The notes beneath the pieces were generated by a model. The model was not told where the DNA came from and made no database searches. It saw only the letters and a program-made list of their open reading frames with translations. A program made the position numbers and the translations under genes. A stretch of 64,000 nt of DNA from CAZKSN01 sp964555585 (GTDB lineage Bacteria > Bacillota_I > Bacilli_A > RF39 > UBA660), in contig CAZKSN010000002.1 in NCBI GenBank assembly GCA_964555585.1, positions 69,447 through 133,446 on the forward strand, read 5' to 3'. Shown here one piece after another: positions 8,016 through 18,145 of this stretch. Every line of letters begins with the position of its first letter. Positions within the stretch are counted from its first letter, which is position 1.

Positions 8016-10163
8016 ATCTTCTTTTTTAACCGGTTTAGGCATTGCTTCTTTTCTTGAAAGATTTAATTTTCCACGTTTATCGTAACCAGTTGCTTTTACT
8101 ATTATTTCATCTCCAACTTTAACCATATCACTTGGATGTTCAACTCTGTTAAAATCTAACTGAGATACATGAACTAATCCCTCACATCCAGGCCACAATT
8201 CTACAAAGCAGCCAAAGTCTTCAACTTTCACAACTTTTCCTGTATAAATTTCTCCGATTTTTACTTCTCTGATGACTTCTTCTATCATTTTAGAAGCCTT
8301 TTCTATAACAGCATAATCTGTATGATAAATAATTACTCTTCCATCATCTTCAATATCTATTTTAACTGCATCCTTATCTGATACTGTCTTTACATTTGAA
8401 GATTCAAGAATAATCTTTGTAATCATTTCTCCACCGCGTCCAATTACATCTTTAATCTTTTCTGGATCTATATTAAACGTTTTAATTTTAGGCGCATATT
8501 GACTTAATTCTTTTCTAGGCTCTTTTATAATATTTTCCATTACATCCAATATTTTCATGCGAGCAGTTTTGGCATTGTCAATAGCTTCTTTTAATACTTC
8601 TTTTGTTACTCCCTTAATCTTGATATCCATTTGTAAAGCAGTAATTCCATTTCTAGTTCCAGCCACTTTAAAATCCATGTCTCCCATATGGTCTTCCAAA
8701 CCTTGAATATCTGTTAAAACTTTATATTTATCAAAACTTTTTCCATCAGTAATAAGTCCCATTGCAATACCTGCTACTGGAGCTTTTATTGGAACACCTG
8801 CAGCCATAAGAGACATGCATCCGGCACATATACTTGCCTGTGAAGAAGAACCGTTACTTTCCAATACCTCACTTACTACTCTTACTGTATATGGAAATTC
8901 CTCTTCTGAAGGCATAACCTGTAATAATGCTCTTTCAGCAAGTGAGCCATGTCCTATTTCTCTTCTGCCTGGAGATCCATATCTTCCAGTTTCTCCTACG
9001 GAAAATGCCGGAAAATTATAATGGAACATAAATCTTTTTGTGTCTTCAATTCCAAGTCCATCTATTATTTGATGTTCTCCGATTGCTCCTAAAGTTGTAA
9101 TAGCCAAAGCCTGAGTTTGTCCACGTGTAAATAATGCACTTCCATGAGTTCTAGGCAATAAATCAACTGCAGCAGACAAATCTCTAATTTCATCAAGCTT
9201 TCTTCCATCAGGTCTTTTATTCTCATCTATTATCAATCTTCTGACTTCATTGGCTTCAACCATATTTGCAATTTTTATTACCTGATCAATCTCATCATTT
9301 AAAGATTCACTTTCAGCATGTTCTTCTTTATATGTACTCAAAGCGTATTCTTTAACTTCATCAATCTTAGCATATTTTTCCAATTTATCTTTAATTTGAA
9401 TTGCTTCTAGCATTTTATCTTTAATTTTGTTTGTTACTTCATTTTCAATATTTTCATCTATATTGGCAAGCTTGACTTCTATTTTTGCTTCTCCAATTTC
9501 ACCTATTATATCTTCCTGTATTTCACATAATTCCTTTATATATTCATGTCCAAATGTAAGAGCTTCAAGTATTTCAGCCTCACTTACTTCTTTACTTCCT
9601 GATTCAACCATGTTTATTGCTTCCTTGGTTCCAGCTACAGTAAGATTTATTGTACTTCTTTCTAAATCTTCAGCCTTAGGATTGATAACTAAATTTCCAT
9701 CAATTTTTCCTACTACAACTCCAGCTACCGGTCCTTCAAATGGAATATTTGATATACCTAATGATAGTGAAGAGCCAAATAAGGCAGTCATTTCAGGTGA
9801 ACAATCATTATCAACACTTAAAACTGTATTTATTACCTGAACTTCATTTCTAAAATTCTCATCAAACATTGGTCTTATAGGTCTATCAATAACTCTTGCC
9901 GCTAAAGTTGAACTATCAGTTGGTCTTCCTTCTCTTTTAATAAATCCTCCAGGAATTTTTCCTACAGAATATAATTTTTCCTGATATAAAATTGTAAGCG
10001 GAAAAAAGTCAGCAGTACTTACATTCTTACTCATAACTGATGTACTCAGTATTACAGTGTCATCATATCTTACCAGTACTGATCCGCTTGATTGCTTTGC
10101 TAATTCTCCACTTTCAATTATTAATTTTCTACCATTGAATTCATATTCAAACGTTTTTTTCAT
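7998..10163 (-). CDS. pnp: Polynucleotide phosphorylase
   Basis: 3'-5' phosphorolytic exoribonuclease of RNA turnover, 721 residues, full length. Domain order: first RNase PH core (from residue 1, with GGFIKREGRPTDSSTLAARVIDRPIRP), the alpha-helical linker, the second RNase PH core with FSVGETGRYGSPGRREIGHG and the catalytic region DIQGLEDHMGDMDFKVAGT, then a KH domain (IDPEKIKDVIGRGGEMI) and an S1 domain (GEIYTGKVVKVEDFGCFVEL). It follows rpsO in the classic order with a hairpin between. The C-terminus ends in a Lys-rich tail. Confidence 0.98.
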   Translation of the reverse strand: MKKTFEYEFNGRKLIIESGELAKQSSGSVLVRYDDTVILSTSVMSKNVSTADFFPLTILYQEKLYSVGKIPGGFIKREGRPTDSSTLAARVIDRPIRPMFDENFRNEVQVINTVLSVDNDCSPEMTALFGSSLSLGISNIPFEGPVAGVVVGKIDGNLVINPKAEDLERSTINLTVAGTKEAINMVESGSKEVSEAEILEALTFGHEYIKELCEIQEDIIGEIGEAKIEVKLANIDENIENEVTNKIKDKMLEAIQIKDKLEKYAKIDEVKEYALSTYKEEHAESESLNDEIDQVIKIANMVEANEVRRLIIDENKRPDGRKLDEIRDLSAAVDLLPRTHGSALFTRGQTQALAITTLGAIGEHQIIDGLGIEDTKRFMFHYNFPAFSVGETGRYGSPGRREIGHGSLAERALLQVMPSEEEFPYTVRVVSEVLESNGSSSQASICAGCMSLMAAGVPIKAPVAGIAMGLITDGKSFDKYKVLTDIQGLEDHMGDMDFKVAGTRNGITALQMDIKIKGVTKEVLKEAIDNAKTARMKILDVMENIIKEPRKELSQYAPKIKTFNIDPEKIKDVIGRGGEMITKIILESSNVKTVSDKDAVKIDIEDDGRVIIYHTDYAVIEKASKMIEEVIREVKIGEIYTGKVVKVEDFGCFVELWPGCEGLVHVSQLDFNRVEHPSDMVKVGDEIIVKATGYDKRGKLNLSRKEAMPKPVKKEDKKVDS

Positions 10164-10183
10164 TTTAACCTCTTTCTTTTTCC

Positions 10184-10211
10184 AAAAAAATAGACACTCA
10201 AAACAAGTGCC
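10184..10211 (-). terminator. rpsO-pnp intergenic terminator/processing hairpin
   Basis: Minus-strand GGCACT ... AGTGTC stem (one G-U pair) followed by seven Ts, touching the rpsO stop codon. It probably reduces read-through from rpsO into pnp. Confidence 0.65.
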
Positions 10212-10480
10212 TACTTTCTTATATTTAAATTTTTAATAATTTCGCGATATCTTTGAACATCCGTCTTTCTTAGATAGTCTAATAAACTTCTTCTTTTACC
10301 TACCATTTTTAAAAGACCCAGCTTAGAATGATTATCTTGTTTGTGTTCTTTTAAATGTTCTGTTAAATCATTTATTCTTTGTGTGAGAAGCGCTATTTGT
10401 ACTTCCACAGAACCGCTATCATTCGCATCTTTTCCGTATTTCTTTATGATGCTTTCTTTCTTGTCTTTAGTTAATGACAT
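10211..10480 (-). CDS. rpsO: 30S ribosomal protein S15
   Basis: 89 residues, the universal length. It binds the central domain of 16S rRNA early in 30S assembly. Recognisable throughout: KYGKDANDSGSVEVQIALL, LTEHLKEHKQDNHSKLGLL and VGKRRSLLDYLRK. A TGGAGG site precedes the ATG. In the 118-base leader a CTCCA stretch is complementary to this site, leaving room for S15 autoregulation. Confidence 0.98.
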   Translation of the reverse strand: MSLTKDKKESIIKKYGKDANDSGSVEVQIALLTQRINDLTEHLKEHKQDNHSKLGLLKMVGKRRSLLDYLRKTDVQRYREIIKNLNIRK

Positions 10481-10563
10481 AAAAATTCCTCCATTTCTTT
10501 AAAAACCGTCTTATCTTAGTATAAGTTTGGAGTGGCTTAAACCAAGAAAAAACTTACTTACTA

Positions 10564-10592
10564 ATAATACTATATTATATTGAAAAAATCAA
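10564..10592 (-). promoter_or_regulatory. rpsO promoter
   Basis: Minus strand TTGATT (10587-10592), 17-bp spacer, TATTAT (10564-10569). The leader to the start codon is about 75 bases. Confidence 0.55.
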
Positions 10593-10598
10593 CTAATT

Positions 10599-11870
10599 TT
10601 ACTTAATAGTTCTAATTACCGAGTAAATATCAAATTTTAATTTCTTTTCCACTTCTTTTATTTCTCTGTAACTTAATTCATTAATTAAATCATATATATT
10701 GTTTATTATCTTATTTTCACCAAATATCTGCTTTGCTATTAGATTTTCCACATCTTCAATATTTTCAAATATCATAATTAATTCACTTAAATACACTTTT
10801 TTCTTTCTATTGAAAGTATCCTCATCTATATCAATTAATTTGATATCTTTTTGTAAATTATCAATAAATTCACTTGGATTATTCGTTAAGGCATCAATTA
10901 GAAATAAAGTATACTTATCAATATTTATGACAGAATATATTAAACTGTTTATTAAATTCTCATTTTTATATTTTTCATATATTTGTGAAGTTGTTGAAAA
11001 CATTGAGCTTAATAATATTATTAAATAATAGTTTCTTTTTATTTTATTTATATTTTTAAAAGTCTTTTGCTTTACTTTGGCTCCATAAAGAACTATTGAA
11101 CCTTCAAAGTCTTTTTGTATTTCTTCATAAGAAATGTTAACTTCTTCTGGTTCTCTCTCATTTTTAATTTTTATATCATATTTTGGATATCTTCTTAGAT
11201 TGCTCATATAATCATTTAAAAATTTTAACACTTCACTTTTATCAAAATTACCAGTTACTACAATAAACATATTATGAACATTATAGAAATCTTTATATAT
11301 TTTATTTAAACCTTTGGCAGTAATTTTTCTAATGTCGCTTTTCTCTCCAAGTACACTGTTTTTAGCAAAAGATTTTTTAAAAATATTCTGAAACATTTTA
11401 TTCATAATATATGTATTAATATCATCTTTATAAATATCTATTTCTTCTTCAATTATTCCCTTTTCTGCTTCTACATTTTTTTCTGTTATATTGGGCATAA
11501 ATACTAAATCTAATAAGATTTTCATATTGGTTAAAATATCTTCACTTCCAAAAATATTATAGTTCGTCCCATTGTATGTAGTGTATGCATTGGAAAAAGA
11601 TCCTAGATTGTTTACAATTTCAAATTCTTTTTTATGTGCATTTAAATCCATAACTTTATGTTCCAAAAAATGTGCCGATCCAGGTATTATTTCACTATAT
11701 TTTTTTTGATTTCCTTTTTTATATCTGACTATATTTGAACCATATTTTACATTTATGGAAATATAAAAATTTTTACTCTTGCCTGTTGGATAAAAATAGA
11801 CCTTCATTCCATTACTTAATTCTGCCTTAAATATACTTTCAAATAAATTATTAAATACTATTTCTTTCAT
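10599..11870 (-). CDS. M16-family zinc peptidase, catalytic partner (YmfH-like)
   Basis: 423-residue pitrilysin-family protein. The inverted zinc motif HFLEH is at 67-71, and the distal zinc-binding glutamate is probably in EKGIIEEEIDIY (about 136-147). This order of zinc site, then a C-terminal half without one, is usual for the family. It overlaps the preceding gene by ATGA, so the two are coupled; they resemble the ymfF/ymfH pair of Bacillus. Cytoplasmic location is likely since no signal peptide is seen. Substrate unknown. Confidence 0.88.
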   Translation of the reverse strand: MKEIVFNNLFESIFKAELSNGMKVYFYPTGKSKNFYISINVKYGSNIVRYKKGNQKKYSEIIPGSAHFLEHKVMDLNAHKKEFEIVNNLGSFSNAYTTYNGTNYNIFGSEDILTNMKILLDLVFMPNITEKNVEAEKGIIEEEIDIYKDDINTYIMNKMFQNIFKKSFAKNSVLGEKSDIRKITAKGLNKIYKDFYNVHNMFIVVTGNFDKSEVLKFLNDYMSNLRRYPKYDIKIKNEREPEEVNISYEEIQKDFEGSIVLYGAKVKQKTFKNINKIKRNYYLIILLSSMFSTTSQIYEKYKNENLINSLIYSVINIDKYTLFLIDALTNNPSEFIDNLQKDIKLIDIDEDTFNRKKKVYLSELIMIFENIEDVENLIAKQIFGENKIINNIYDLINELSYREIKEVEKKLKFDIYSVIRTIK

Positions 11871-13138
11871 TCTTCACTTTTCCCTTCAAGAAAATAAATT
11901 AAGGATAATTTTAATTTTTTTGCTAAATCAACAATATCCTGAATACTAACATTTAATAATTTTTCTCTTTTTTCCTCTATGCTGTCTAATACTTCAAACT
12001 CGGATTTATAATAAAAATCTATAATTTCATAAACATCATCATAGAAATCATTTAATATAGTGTTTACTGTCTTAAGTGCAACATCATATAAAGGTTTTAT
12101 TTTATTTTCATTTTTCATATCCTCTATACTTTCCTTTATTAATTTTACCGCTATATCATAATTATCTTTACTTATACCTGATTCAATATTGATAGAAGTA
12201 TTGTGAGTATAGGCTGAAGAGGATATGAAGTAGCACAAAGAATTTTCTCCTCTAAATTTTTCAAAAAGAATAGAATTATTTATTTTACCTAAAATTATAT
12301 TATAAAGCTTCATAACATAATACAGCTCATAATTTGAAATATCATCTATTCTATAACCCATATATAACTGTGACTGTTTAAAATCATCCTTATCAATTAT
12401 TTCTTTTGATTTTTTGGGGATCTTATATTCAACAAAAGGATTTAAAGATAAATGTTTGTTATTGACTCTACTAAAAACTCTTTCTAACAGATTAATTATT
12501 AATTTTTCTTTATCTTCTGTAATTTCTCCAGAAACAAATATATCCAATTTATAATCTTTAAATAATCTATTATAAAATTTAAATAAGTCTTTAGCTGTAA
12601 TATTGTAATAATCCTTATCATTTCCCAAACTGCTGTAAGCTGTAGGTGAGCCTTCAAACATAATACTTTTATATTTTAATTTACTTTTTAAAAAAGGATT
12701 TATTTTTAATGCCTCTATTTGACTTATTATATTATTCCTACAAAGTTCAAATGTCTTATTGTCAAATTCATTATTTATTGTGTTCGGATTAAAAATGATT
12801 TCCTTTAATATATCTACACTTTCATAATACATTGAATCAGCTGTATATTTTGGATTTAAAAACTCAACTCCAAAGTTTATAAACTGAATATTTCCATTTA
12901 TACCGTAATTGCAATTTATTTTAGTTGAATATAATTCTTCAAGTTTAATAGATAATTTATTTTTAGTATTATATTTTTTTGAAGAATAAACAAACATATT
13001 ACAAAGCAGATTAGAAAAACTGATATCTTCTTTTTTTGATTTTTTAGTAAAAAAGATATCTAGATTAATAGCTTTAAATCTATCAGTATTAATTATATGT
13101 ATGTTAAAACTATTTTTTTTAAGTTTTTTATATTCCAT
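11867..13138 (-). CDS. M16-family peptidase-like protein lacking the zinc motif (YmfF-like)
   Basis: About 423 residues of M16 fold: FSNLLCNMFVYSSKKY stands where HXXEH would be, so it is probably a non-catalytic partner of the following peptidase. Features supporting the family: SQIEALKINPFLKSKLKYKSIMFEGSPTAYSSLG and the second-half segment LYMGYRIDDISNYELYYVMKLYN. The start at 13138 is chosen because GAGGTG is correctly spaced from it; a GTG 9 bases upstream overlaps that site. Confidence 0.83.
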   Translation of the reverse strand: MEYKKLKKNSFNIHIINTDRFKAINLDIFFTKKSKKEDISFSNLLCNMFVYSSKKYNTKNKLSIKLEELYSTKINCNYGINGNIQFINFGVEFLNPKYTADSMYYESVDILKEIIFNPNTINNEFDNKTFELCRNNIISQIEALKINPFLKSKLKYKSIMFEGSPTAYSSLGNDKDYYNITAKDLFKFYNRLFKDYKLDIFVSGEITEDKEKLIINLLERVFSRVNNKHLSLNPFVEYKIPKKSKEIIDKDDFKQSQLYMGYRIDDISNYELYYVMKLYNIILGKINNSILFEKFRGENSLCYFISSSAYTHNTSINIESGISKDNYDIAVKLIKESIEDMKNENKIKPLYDVALKTVNTILNDFYDDVYEIIDFYYKSEFEVLDSIEEKREKLLNVSIQDIVDLAKKLKLSLIYFLEGKSEE

Positions 13139-13171
13139 GAAGCACACCTCAATTTATATTATAACCCAAAT

Positions 13172-13879
13172 TTATAGTGTTATTATACTTTCTAAAGCTA
13201 AAACAATCATTTTATTTAACTTTTTTTCTCTTTCTTCAGAACTGATTTCTCTTTTAAATAATAATTCATCAGAAATTGTTAAAATACATGCAGCTTTTTT
13301 ATTAAATTTTCTTGCATTAAGAAAGAGTGCAAAGCTTTCCATTTCAACTGCCTTACAATTATATTTATAATATTTTTCAAAATTTTCATTACTTTTATAA
13401 AAGGCTTCTGTAGTATGAACTCTTCCTACCTTTAATTCCAGATTCAATTCTTTTGAAACTTCAATTATTCTGTCGTTTACCTCAGCATTGGAATTTACAA
13501 TATTGGTGTTTTTTTCTTCCAATTCCTCATCATAACTGGTTTCACTGAATGAACTCTCTGCCAAAAAAATGTCATATAGTTTTAAATCTTCCACATAGCT
13601 TCCAGCAGTTCCAATTCTAATAATAACTTCCACATCAAAGTCTTTAAATAACTCGTAACTGTAAATACCCATGCTCGCAATTCCCATTCCACTAGGAAAA
13701 ATGGTCACCAATTTATTTTTATAGTAACCTGTATAAGCAGTTTCACCTCTTACATCATTCACAAGCTTATATGACGTTAAATATTCCTTAGCAATAAATT
13801 CACACCTTTTAGGATCTCCTGGCATTAATACAATTTTAGATATTTCATTTTTTTCTGATTCTATATGAGGTGTAGGCAC
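13172..13879 (-). CDS. deoD: Purine-nucleoside phosphorylase (DeoD type)
   Basis: 235 residues, the usual length of hexameric bacterial PNP. It cleaves purine (deoxy)nucleosides with phosphate for salvage. Motifs: MPTPHIESEKNEISKIVLMPGDPKR (GDPKR binds phosphate), IRIGTAGSY, AVEMESFALF (ribose binding) and LTISDELLF with the catalytic Asp. It starts with GTG, with AGGAG upstream. Follows ftsK closely. Confidence 0.95.
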   Translation of the reverse strand: MPTPHIESEKNEISKIVLMPGDPKRCEFIAKEYLTSYKLVNDVRGETAYTGYYKNKLVTIFPSGMGIASMGIYSYELFKDFDVEVIIRIGTAGSYVEDLKLYDIFLAESSFSETSYDEELEEKNTNIVNSNAEVNDRIIEVSKELNLELKVGRVHTTEAFYKSNENFEKYYKYNCKAVEMESFALFLNARKFNKKAACILTISDELLFKREISSEEREKKLNKMIVLALESIITL

Positions 13880-13890
13880 AAAATCACTCC

Positions 13891-16065
13891 TTACTTATCT
13901 TCAAGTTTTACTAAAACAGTTCTTGGCTTACTACCATTGGCAGCTCCAACAATTCCTCTTTCTTCAAATAAATCAATAATTCTAGCAGCTCTGTTATAAC
14001 CCAGATGATATTTTCTCTGAATTAAAGAAGCACTTATTTTACCAGTATTAATTGCAAACTCTAATATTTCATTATAAAGAGGATCATCATCATATTCATA
14101 AGCAGATTCTTCTTGTTTTTCTGTTTTTTCTAAATTTATAAACTTATCATCAAATACCGGCTTTTGACCTCTCCTTACAAAATCCACAACATTTTTAATT
14201 TCATCATCAGAAATAAAGCATCCCTGTATTCTTGTAGGAACACTGTCTCCCATTGGAAAGAACAGCATATCTCCCTTTCCTAATAATTTCTCTGCTCCCA
14301 TTCTATCTAGTATTGTTCTAGAATCTATACTGGAAGGAACCGCAAAAGATAATCTTGTAAGAATATTAGCTTTTATAAGTCCGGTAATTACATCAGTTGA
14401 AGGTCTCTGTGTAGCTACGATTAAATGAATTCCGGCAGCTCTTGCCAACTGAGCAATTCTTGTAATAGACTCCTCCACTTCTTTTGCAGCTACCATCATT
14501 AAATCAGCAACTTCATCAATAATAATCAATATATAAGGTAAAGTTTCTATTTTAGATTCCGGATTTCTACTGTTTTTCTTTTTAACATAATCATTATAAG
14601 TAGCTAGACTTTTTGTTCCAGTTTCATTAAACAATTCATAACGTCTTTCCATCTCTTCAACTAATTTTTGAAGCGCTACACTGGCTTTTTTAGGATCTGT
14701 AACAACAGGTCTGAGCAGATGAGGCACTCCTTCATAGACACTTAATTCAACTTTCTTTGGATCTATGAGAACCAGTCTCACCTCATCAGGTCTGGCTCTC
14801 ATGAGAATAGTGGTGATAAAATTATTTATACATACACTTTTACCACTTCCAGTGGCTCCTGCAATCAACATATGAGGTCCTTTATTTATTTCAAAATATT
14901 GAGCATTTCCCATTATATCTTTACCAAGGGGAACCAATAATTTTGAGTAATCCAGTTTTCTTGGAATCTTTTCTAAAATATCTCTTATTTTTACTTCAGC
15001 TATAACCGGATTAGGAACCTCTATACCTATAGTATTCTTGCCTGGAATAGGAGCTTGAATTCTTACACCCCCACCCTTGGCTGCTAATGCCAAAGAGATT
15101 TCTTTTTCTATACTTAAGACTTTATTAACTTTTGTTCCCGCCTGTAGCTCTACTTCATACTGAGTGACAGTTGGACCGGGATGCACTTCAACTACCTTAC
15201 CAACAATTGCAAAATCTTTAAATACCTGTTCTAATATTTTTGTATTTGATACTATAAATTCCGTAGAATTAATTTTACCCTTATTATTAGACGGTGATAA
15301 TAAATCTATAGGTGGAAAGGCATAAGTCCTTTCAAATTCCTCTATACTTAATTGCTCATTGACAACTTCATGCTCATGCTTTGGAATGCTTAATTCGTCC
15401 ATGCTGGAGATCACTATTCTTCCATCATCTTCTGATTCTTCATCTCCTGCCATGTCATCAATATGGATTCTTTTACCTTCTCTTCTCTTTTCAATTAATC
15501 TTTTTACAGGTCTAGTGATGAACTCAAACAGATCTATCAACGTAATATCAAATAACATAATTAATCCAAAAAGTATTAATACTATTACTACTATTTTAGT
15601 GCCTTCTATATCAAAAAGCGCTGCAAATAGTACTGAAAACAAAGCTCCTATCATACCTCCACCGGTGTTACTTAAATCCGTAATATCACTTGTGGCAGCC
15701 ATAATATTATCTAAAGTGCTTCTAAGTATTCCCATATTTGATAGATCAGTATCTTTTAAATAATCTATATGTGAAAACAACAGTATTGCTATCAATATTG
15801 TATAGACTCCAATAAGTCTTGCTGTAAAAAAGTTAGGAGATTTTCTTTTTGCAATAAGATAAATTCCCAAAACCAAAGATAAGATCAGGAATAAAACATA
15901 CCAATTACCAAACAAAAAAATAGCAAATTTCTTCACTAAACCACCAACTATACCAAAATCTCCAAAACCTATTAATCCAATTAAAACCAATAATAAACCC
16001 TGAAGTTCTTTAGTGTATTGAAATTCCTTTTTTTCGCCTTCTTTTCTTAACTTTTTCTTTGCCAT
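13891..16065 (-). CDS. ftsK: DNA translocase FtsK/SpoIIIE
   Basis: About 724 residues. Four TM helices in the first 175 residues anchor it at the septum, followed by a short linker and the motor: beta domain from about 255, Walker A GATGSGKS, Walker B LPYILIIIDEVADLMM, and a C-terminal gamma winged helix (YNEILEFAINTGKISASLIQRKYHLGYNRAARI) that reads polar DNA sequences. It clears chromosome ends from the closing septum. ATG at 16065 preferred; a GTG three codons earlier is possible. The short linker is like Bacillus SpoIIIE/SftA rather than E. coli FtsK. Confidence 0.95.
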   Translation of the reverse strand: MAKKKLRKEGEKKEFQYTKELQGLLLVLIGLIGFGDFGIVGGLVKKFAIFLFGNWYVLFLILSLVLGIYLIAKRKSPNFFTARLIGVYTILIAILLFSHIDYLKDTDLSNMGILRSTLDNIMAATSDITDLSNTGGGMIGALFSVLFAALFDIEGTKIVVIVLILFGLIMLFDITLIDLFEFITRPVKRLIEKRREGKRIHIDDMAGDEESEDDGRIVISSMDELSIPKHEHEVVNEQLSIEEFERTYAFPPIDLLSPSNNKGKINSTEFIVSNTKILEQVFKDFAIVGKVVEVHPGPTVTQYEVELQAGTKVNKVLSIEKEISLALAAKGGGVRIQAPIPGKNTIGIEVPNPVIAEVKIRDILEKIPRKLDYSKLLVPLGKDIMGNAQYFEINKGPHMLIAGATGSGKSVCINNFITTILMRARPDEVRLVLIDPKKVELSVYEGVPHLLRPVVTDPKKASVALQKLVEEMERRYELFNETGTKSLATYNDYVKKKNSRNPESKIETLPYILIIIDEVADLMMVAAKEVEESITRIAQLARAAGIHLIVATQRPSTDVITGLIKANILTRLSFAVPSSIDSRTILDRMGAEKLLGKGDMLFFPMGDSVPTRIQGCFISDDEIKNVVDFVRRGQKPVFDDKFINLEKTEKQEESAYEYDDDPLYNEILEFAINTGKISASLIQRKYHLGYNRAARIIDLFEERGIVGAANGSKPRTVLVKLEDK

Positions 16066-16118
16066 AAAAATCACTCTACCTTCTATGATTATAGCATAAA
16101 ACCTTAATATTTACCAAA

Positions 16119-17837
16119 CTATTTCTCATAAGCACTTAATAGTTTTTTATGAATTCCCGGTTCAATAATATTTAAAGTATTTAAAACTATTTCCAATGAA
16201 TTTTTATATTCTCCCTTAAAGAATTCTTTTTCTGATTTTGCTAAACCGTTAGCTATTTCTTTAATATTGCTTCTATATCTGTTTCCATATACTATCGCAA
16301 TTTCTGCCATAGCTGCAGTTTTAATTGTTTCATTTGCAGTGTTGTACACTTTTAAAACCAGATCCCTTGCTGTATCAACTCTGGTATTAAGTATTTGAAT
16401 AGAAATAGGTTTTTTATCCAATTCCTTCACTACTTCCTCAATAGCCTCCTGGGCTTCATTAAGCTCTACATTATAATTTTTCGGAATAACCGGTAACTTA
16501 TAATCATTGATTTTATACTTGGATTTTTTAAGTAACTCTTTAATCTCTTCCAGTTGTTCTCTTGCTCTTGACTCATCCTCTTTCAAACTGCTTAAACTTC
16601 TGAGAGTATTATCCAGTTTATCTTCTAATTTTAATAATTTAATAGTTAACATTTCACAATCATTACTTAAATTAGAAAAAGGATTTACTTTTGTAAGAGT
16701 CCTGTCATTCAATAATTTAAATTCATCTTTTATAACTGATAAATCCTTACTGATTCCATCAATAACAGAAATTTCTTCATCAGTCAAATCATAAGAAACT
16801 TTTAAATCTCCCAATTCATAATAAATATTTTTAATAATTCTTGATAATCTTGATAATTTATTGGAGATATTCTTGATACTGTTTTCATAAGTTTTCTTGC
16901 TTAATTTTTCTTTTTCAAAATCAGCAAATAAACCTTCAAAATAATCTAGCATTGTTTTAAGTTCAAAAATAGAATCTTCTAAATTCAATACATTCAATCT
17001 ATCTAGAATTTCTTCTAATTTCTTATTTGTTTCTTTTATATTATAATCAAAATTTAGATATTCTAAATTATAACCGTCTCTAAGCATTTTTTTATAGATA
17101 TTTGTAACTTCATTTATTTTCTTATTTATTACAATTTTACCCATAAATAAAATAGTTGGACTCTCTTCAATAACAATGTGCATGTTATTTATTAATCCGT
17201 CCAGAGCTTTTACAATCTTGCTTAATTCTTCAAACTCTTTATTATCAATTGATTTTTCAAAAGCACTGAATAATCTATCTATATTTTCAAATTGAAGTTC
17301 AATTGGATTTATAATTTCCTTATAATCTGATTTGTTGGAATTATATTTATTTAAAATCTCTCTATATTTCGCCTTAAGTTTGGTAACCACTATTCTATTC
17401 TTCTCTTCAGACATAGTTATATTCTTTATATCTTCTAAAAGAGAATCAGATTTAGTTTTTAAAAAATACAAATCCATTTCTGCATTTGCTAAAGCTTTAT
17501 ATACTTCTTTATATTTTTTACTTTGAACATAATTATCAACTTCTAATATTTTTTCATTTACTTTAGATAAATCCTTATTTTTTATCTCATCAACCTGATT
17601 TTTCCATTTTTTATATTTAGTCTTTATGGTCTCATTATTTGCTAATCCCTCTGCTTTACTTAACTCTGTCATTAAAGAAGATGAAATAATCATGTTCTTT
17701 CCCATTTCTAACTCATTAATCTTTTTTTCAAATTTTGCTTTTATCTTATGTCTTAAGAAGATGATGAAAGATATTGATACTATAACAGCCACAATTAAAA
17801 AAGTTATACCAATAAAAACCAGAGTGCTATCTGACAT
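16119..17837 (-). CDS. ezrA: Septation ring formation regulator EzrA
   Basis: 572 residues, close to the 560-575 typical. N-terminal TM helix (about 5-27), then almost entirely spectrin-like helical coiled coil, with a recognisable early segment SLMTELSKAEGLANNETIKTKYKKW. In Firmicutes it binds FtsZ and restrains or positions Z-rings and recruits wall enzymes. It is divergent from rpsD, the conserved Bacillus neighbourhood. FtsZ here keeps the DIPFLRNR tail with which EzrA/FtsA interact. Confidence 0.92.
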   Translation of the reverse strand: MSDSTLVFIGITFLIVAVIVSISFIIFLRHKIKAKFEKKINELEMGKNMIISSSLMTELSKAEGLANNETIKTKYKKWKNQVDEIKNKDLSKVNEKILEVDNYVQSKKYKEVYKALANAEMDLYFLKTKSDSLLEDIKNITMSEEKNRIVVTKLKAKYREILNKYNSNKSDYKEIINPIELQFENIDRLFSAFEKSIDNKEFEELSKIVKALDGLINNMHIVIEESPTILFMGKIVINKKINEVTNIYKKMLRDGYNLEYLNFDYNIKETNKKLEEILDRLNVLNLEDSIFELKTMLDYFEGLFADFEKEKLSKKTYENSIKNISNKLSRLSRIIKNIYYELGDLKVSYDLTDEEISVIDGISKDLSVIKDEFKLLNDRTLTKVNPFSNLSNDCEMLTIKLLKLEDKLDNTLRSLSSLKEDESRAREQLEEIKELLKKSKYKINDYKLPVIPKNYNVELNEAQEAIEEVVKELDKKPISIQILNTRVDTARDLVLKVYNTANETIKTAAMAEIAIVYGNRYRSNIKEIANGLAKSEKEFFKGEYKNSLEIVLNTLNIIEPGIHKKLLSAYEK

Positions 17838-17956
17838 ATTCTAATCATCTCCATATTATATTTTAGCATAACAATACTATTTTTAAAAGATTTTTAATAA
17901 AAATTAAAACTTATTACCAATAATTTTTACATTTTTTATTTATATAATAAAATAAG

Positions 17957-17985
17957 TTGATATTTTTCATAAAATAGTATATAAT
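17957..17985 (+). promoter_or_regulatory. rpsD promoter
   Basis: TTGATA (17957-17962), 17-bp spacer, TATAAT (17980-17985), giving a leader of about 150 bases before rpsD. Confidence 0.8.
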
Positions 17986-18000
17986 TTAATCTAGTATTCA

Positions 18001-18140
18001 TTTGGCAGCATTGTTTGATTTATAACGTGTTTATTACATTCAAGTATATGAGTAGCTTCTGCCAAAGCGAAAATATTAAAATAAACACCCTATGAATAAA
18101 GACAATAAGCCTTTGTTTACAAATATACAAAGGAGGTAAA
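18001..18140 (+). ncRNA. rpsD (S4) autoregulatory leader
   Basis: TTTGGCAG (18001-18008) pairs perfectly with CTGCCAAA (18059-18066), enclosing about 50 bases, and is followed by GCGAAAA and a second partly paired segment up to the AAAGGAGG site. Size, position and closing helix fit the Firmicutes S4-binding leader that represses its own translation. The class was assigned from context and visible pairing, without a covariance search. Confidence 0.68.
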
Positions 18141-18145
18141 ATACT

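Noticed and set aside
9427..9840. Plus-strand ORF opposite pnp, and similar long antisense ORFs at 15359-15763 and 23815-24303
   Set aside because: They lie wholly opposite well-conserved genes, have no ribosome-binding site and Ser/Ile/Phe-rich translations typical of shadow frames.
17838..18145. Extra small gene between ezrA and rpsD
   Set aside because: The space is explained by promoters and the S4 leader; no ORF with a ribosome-binding site.
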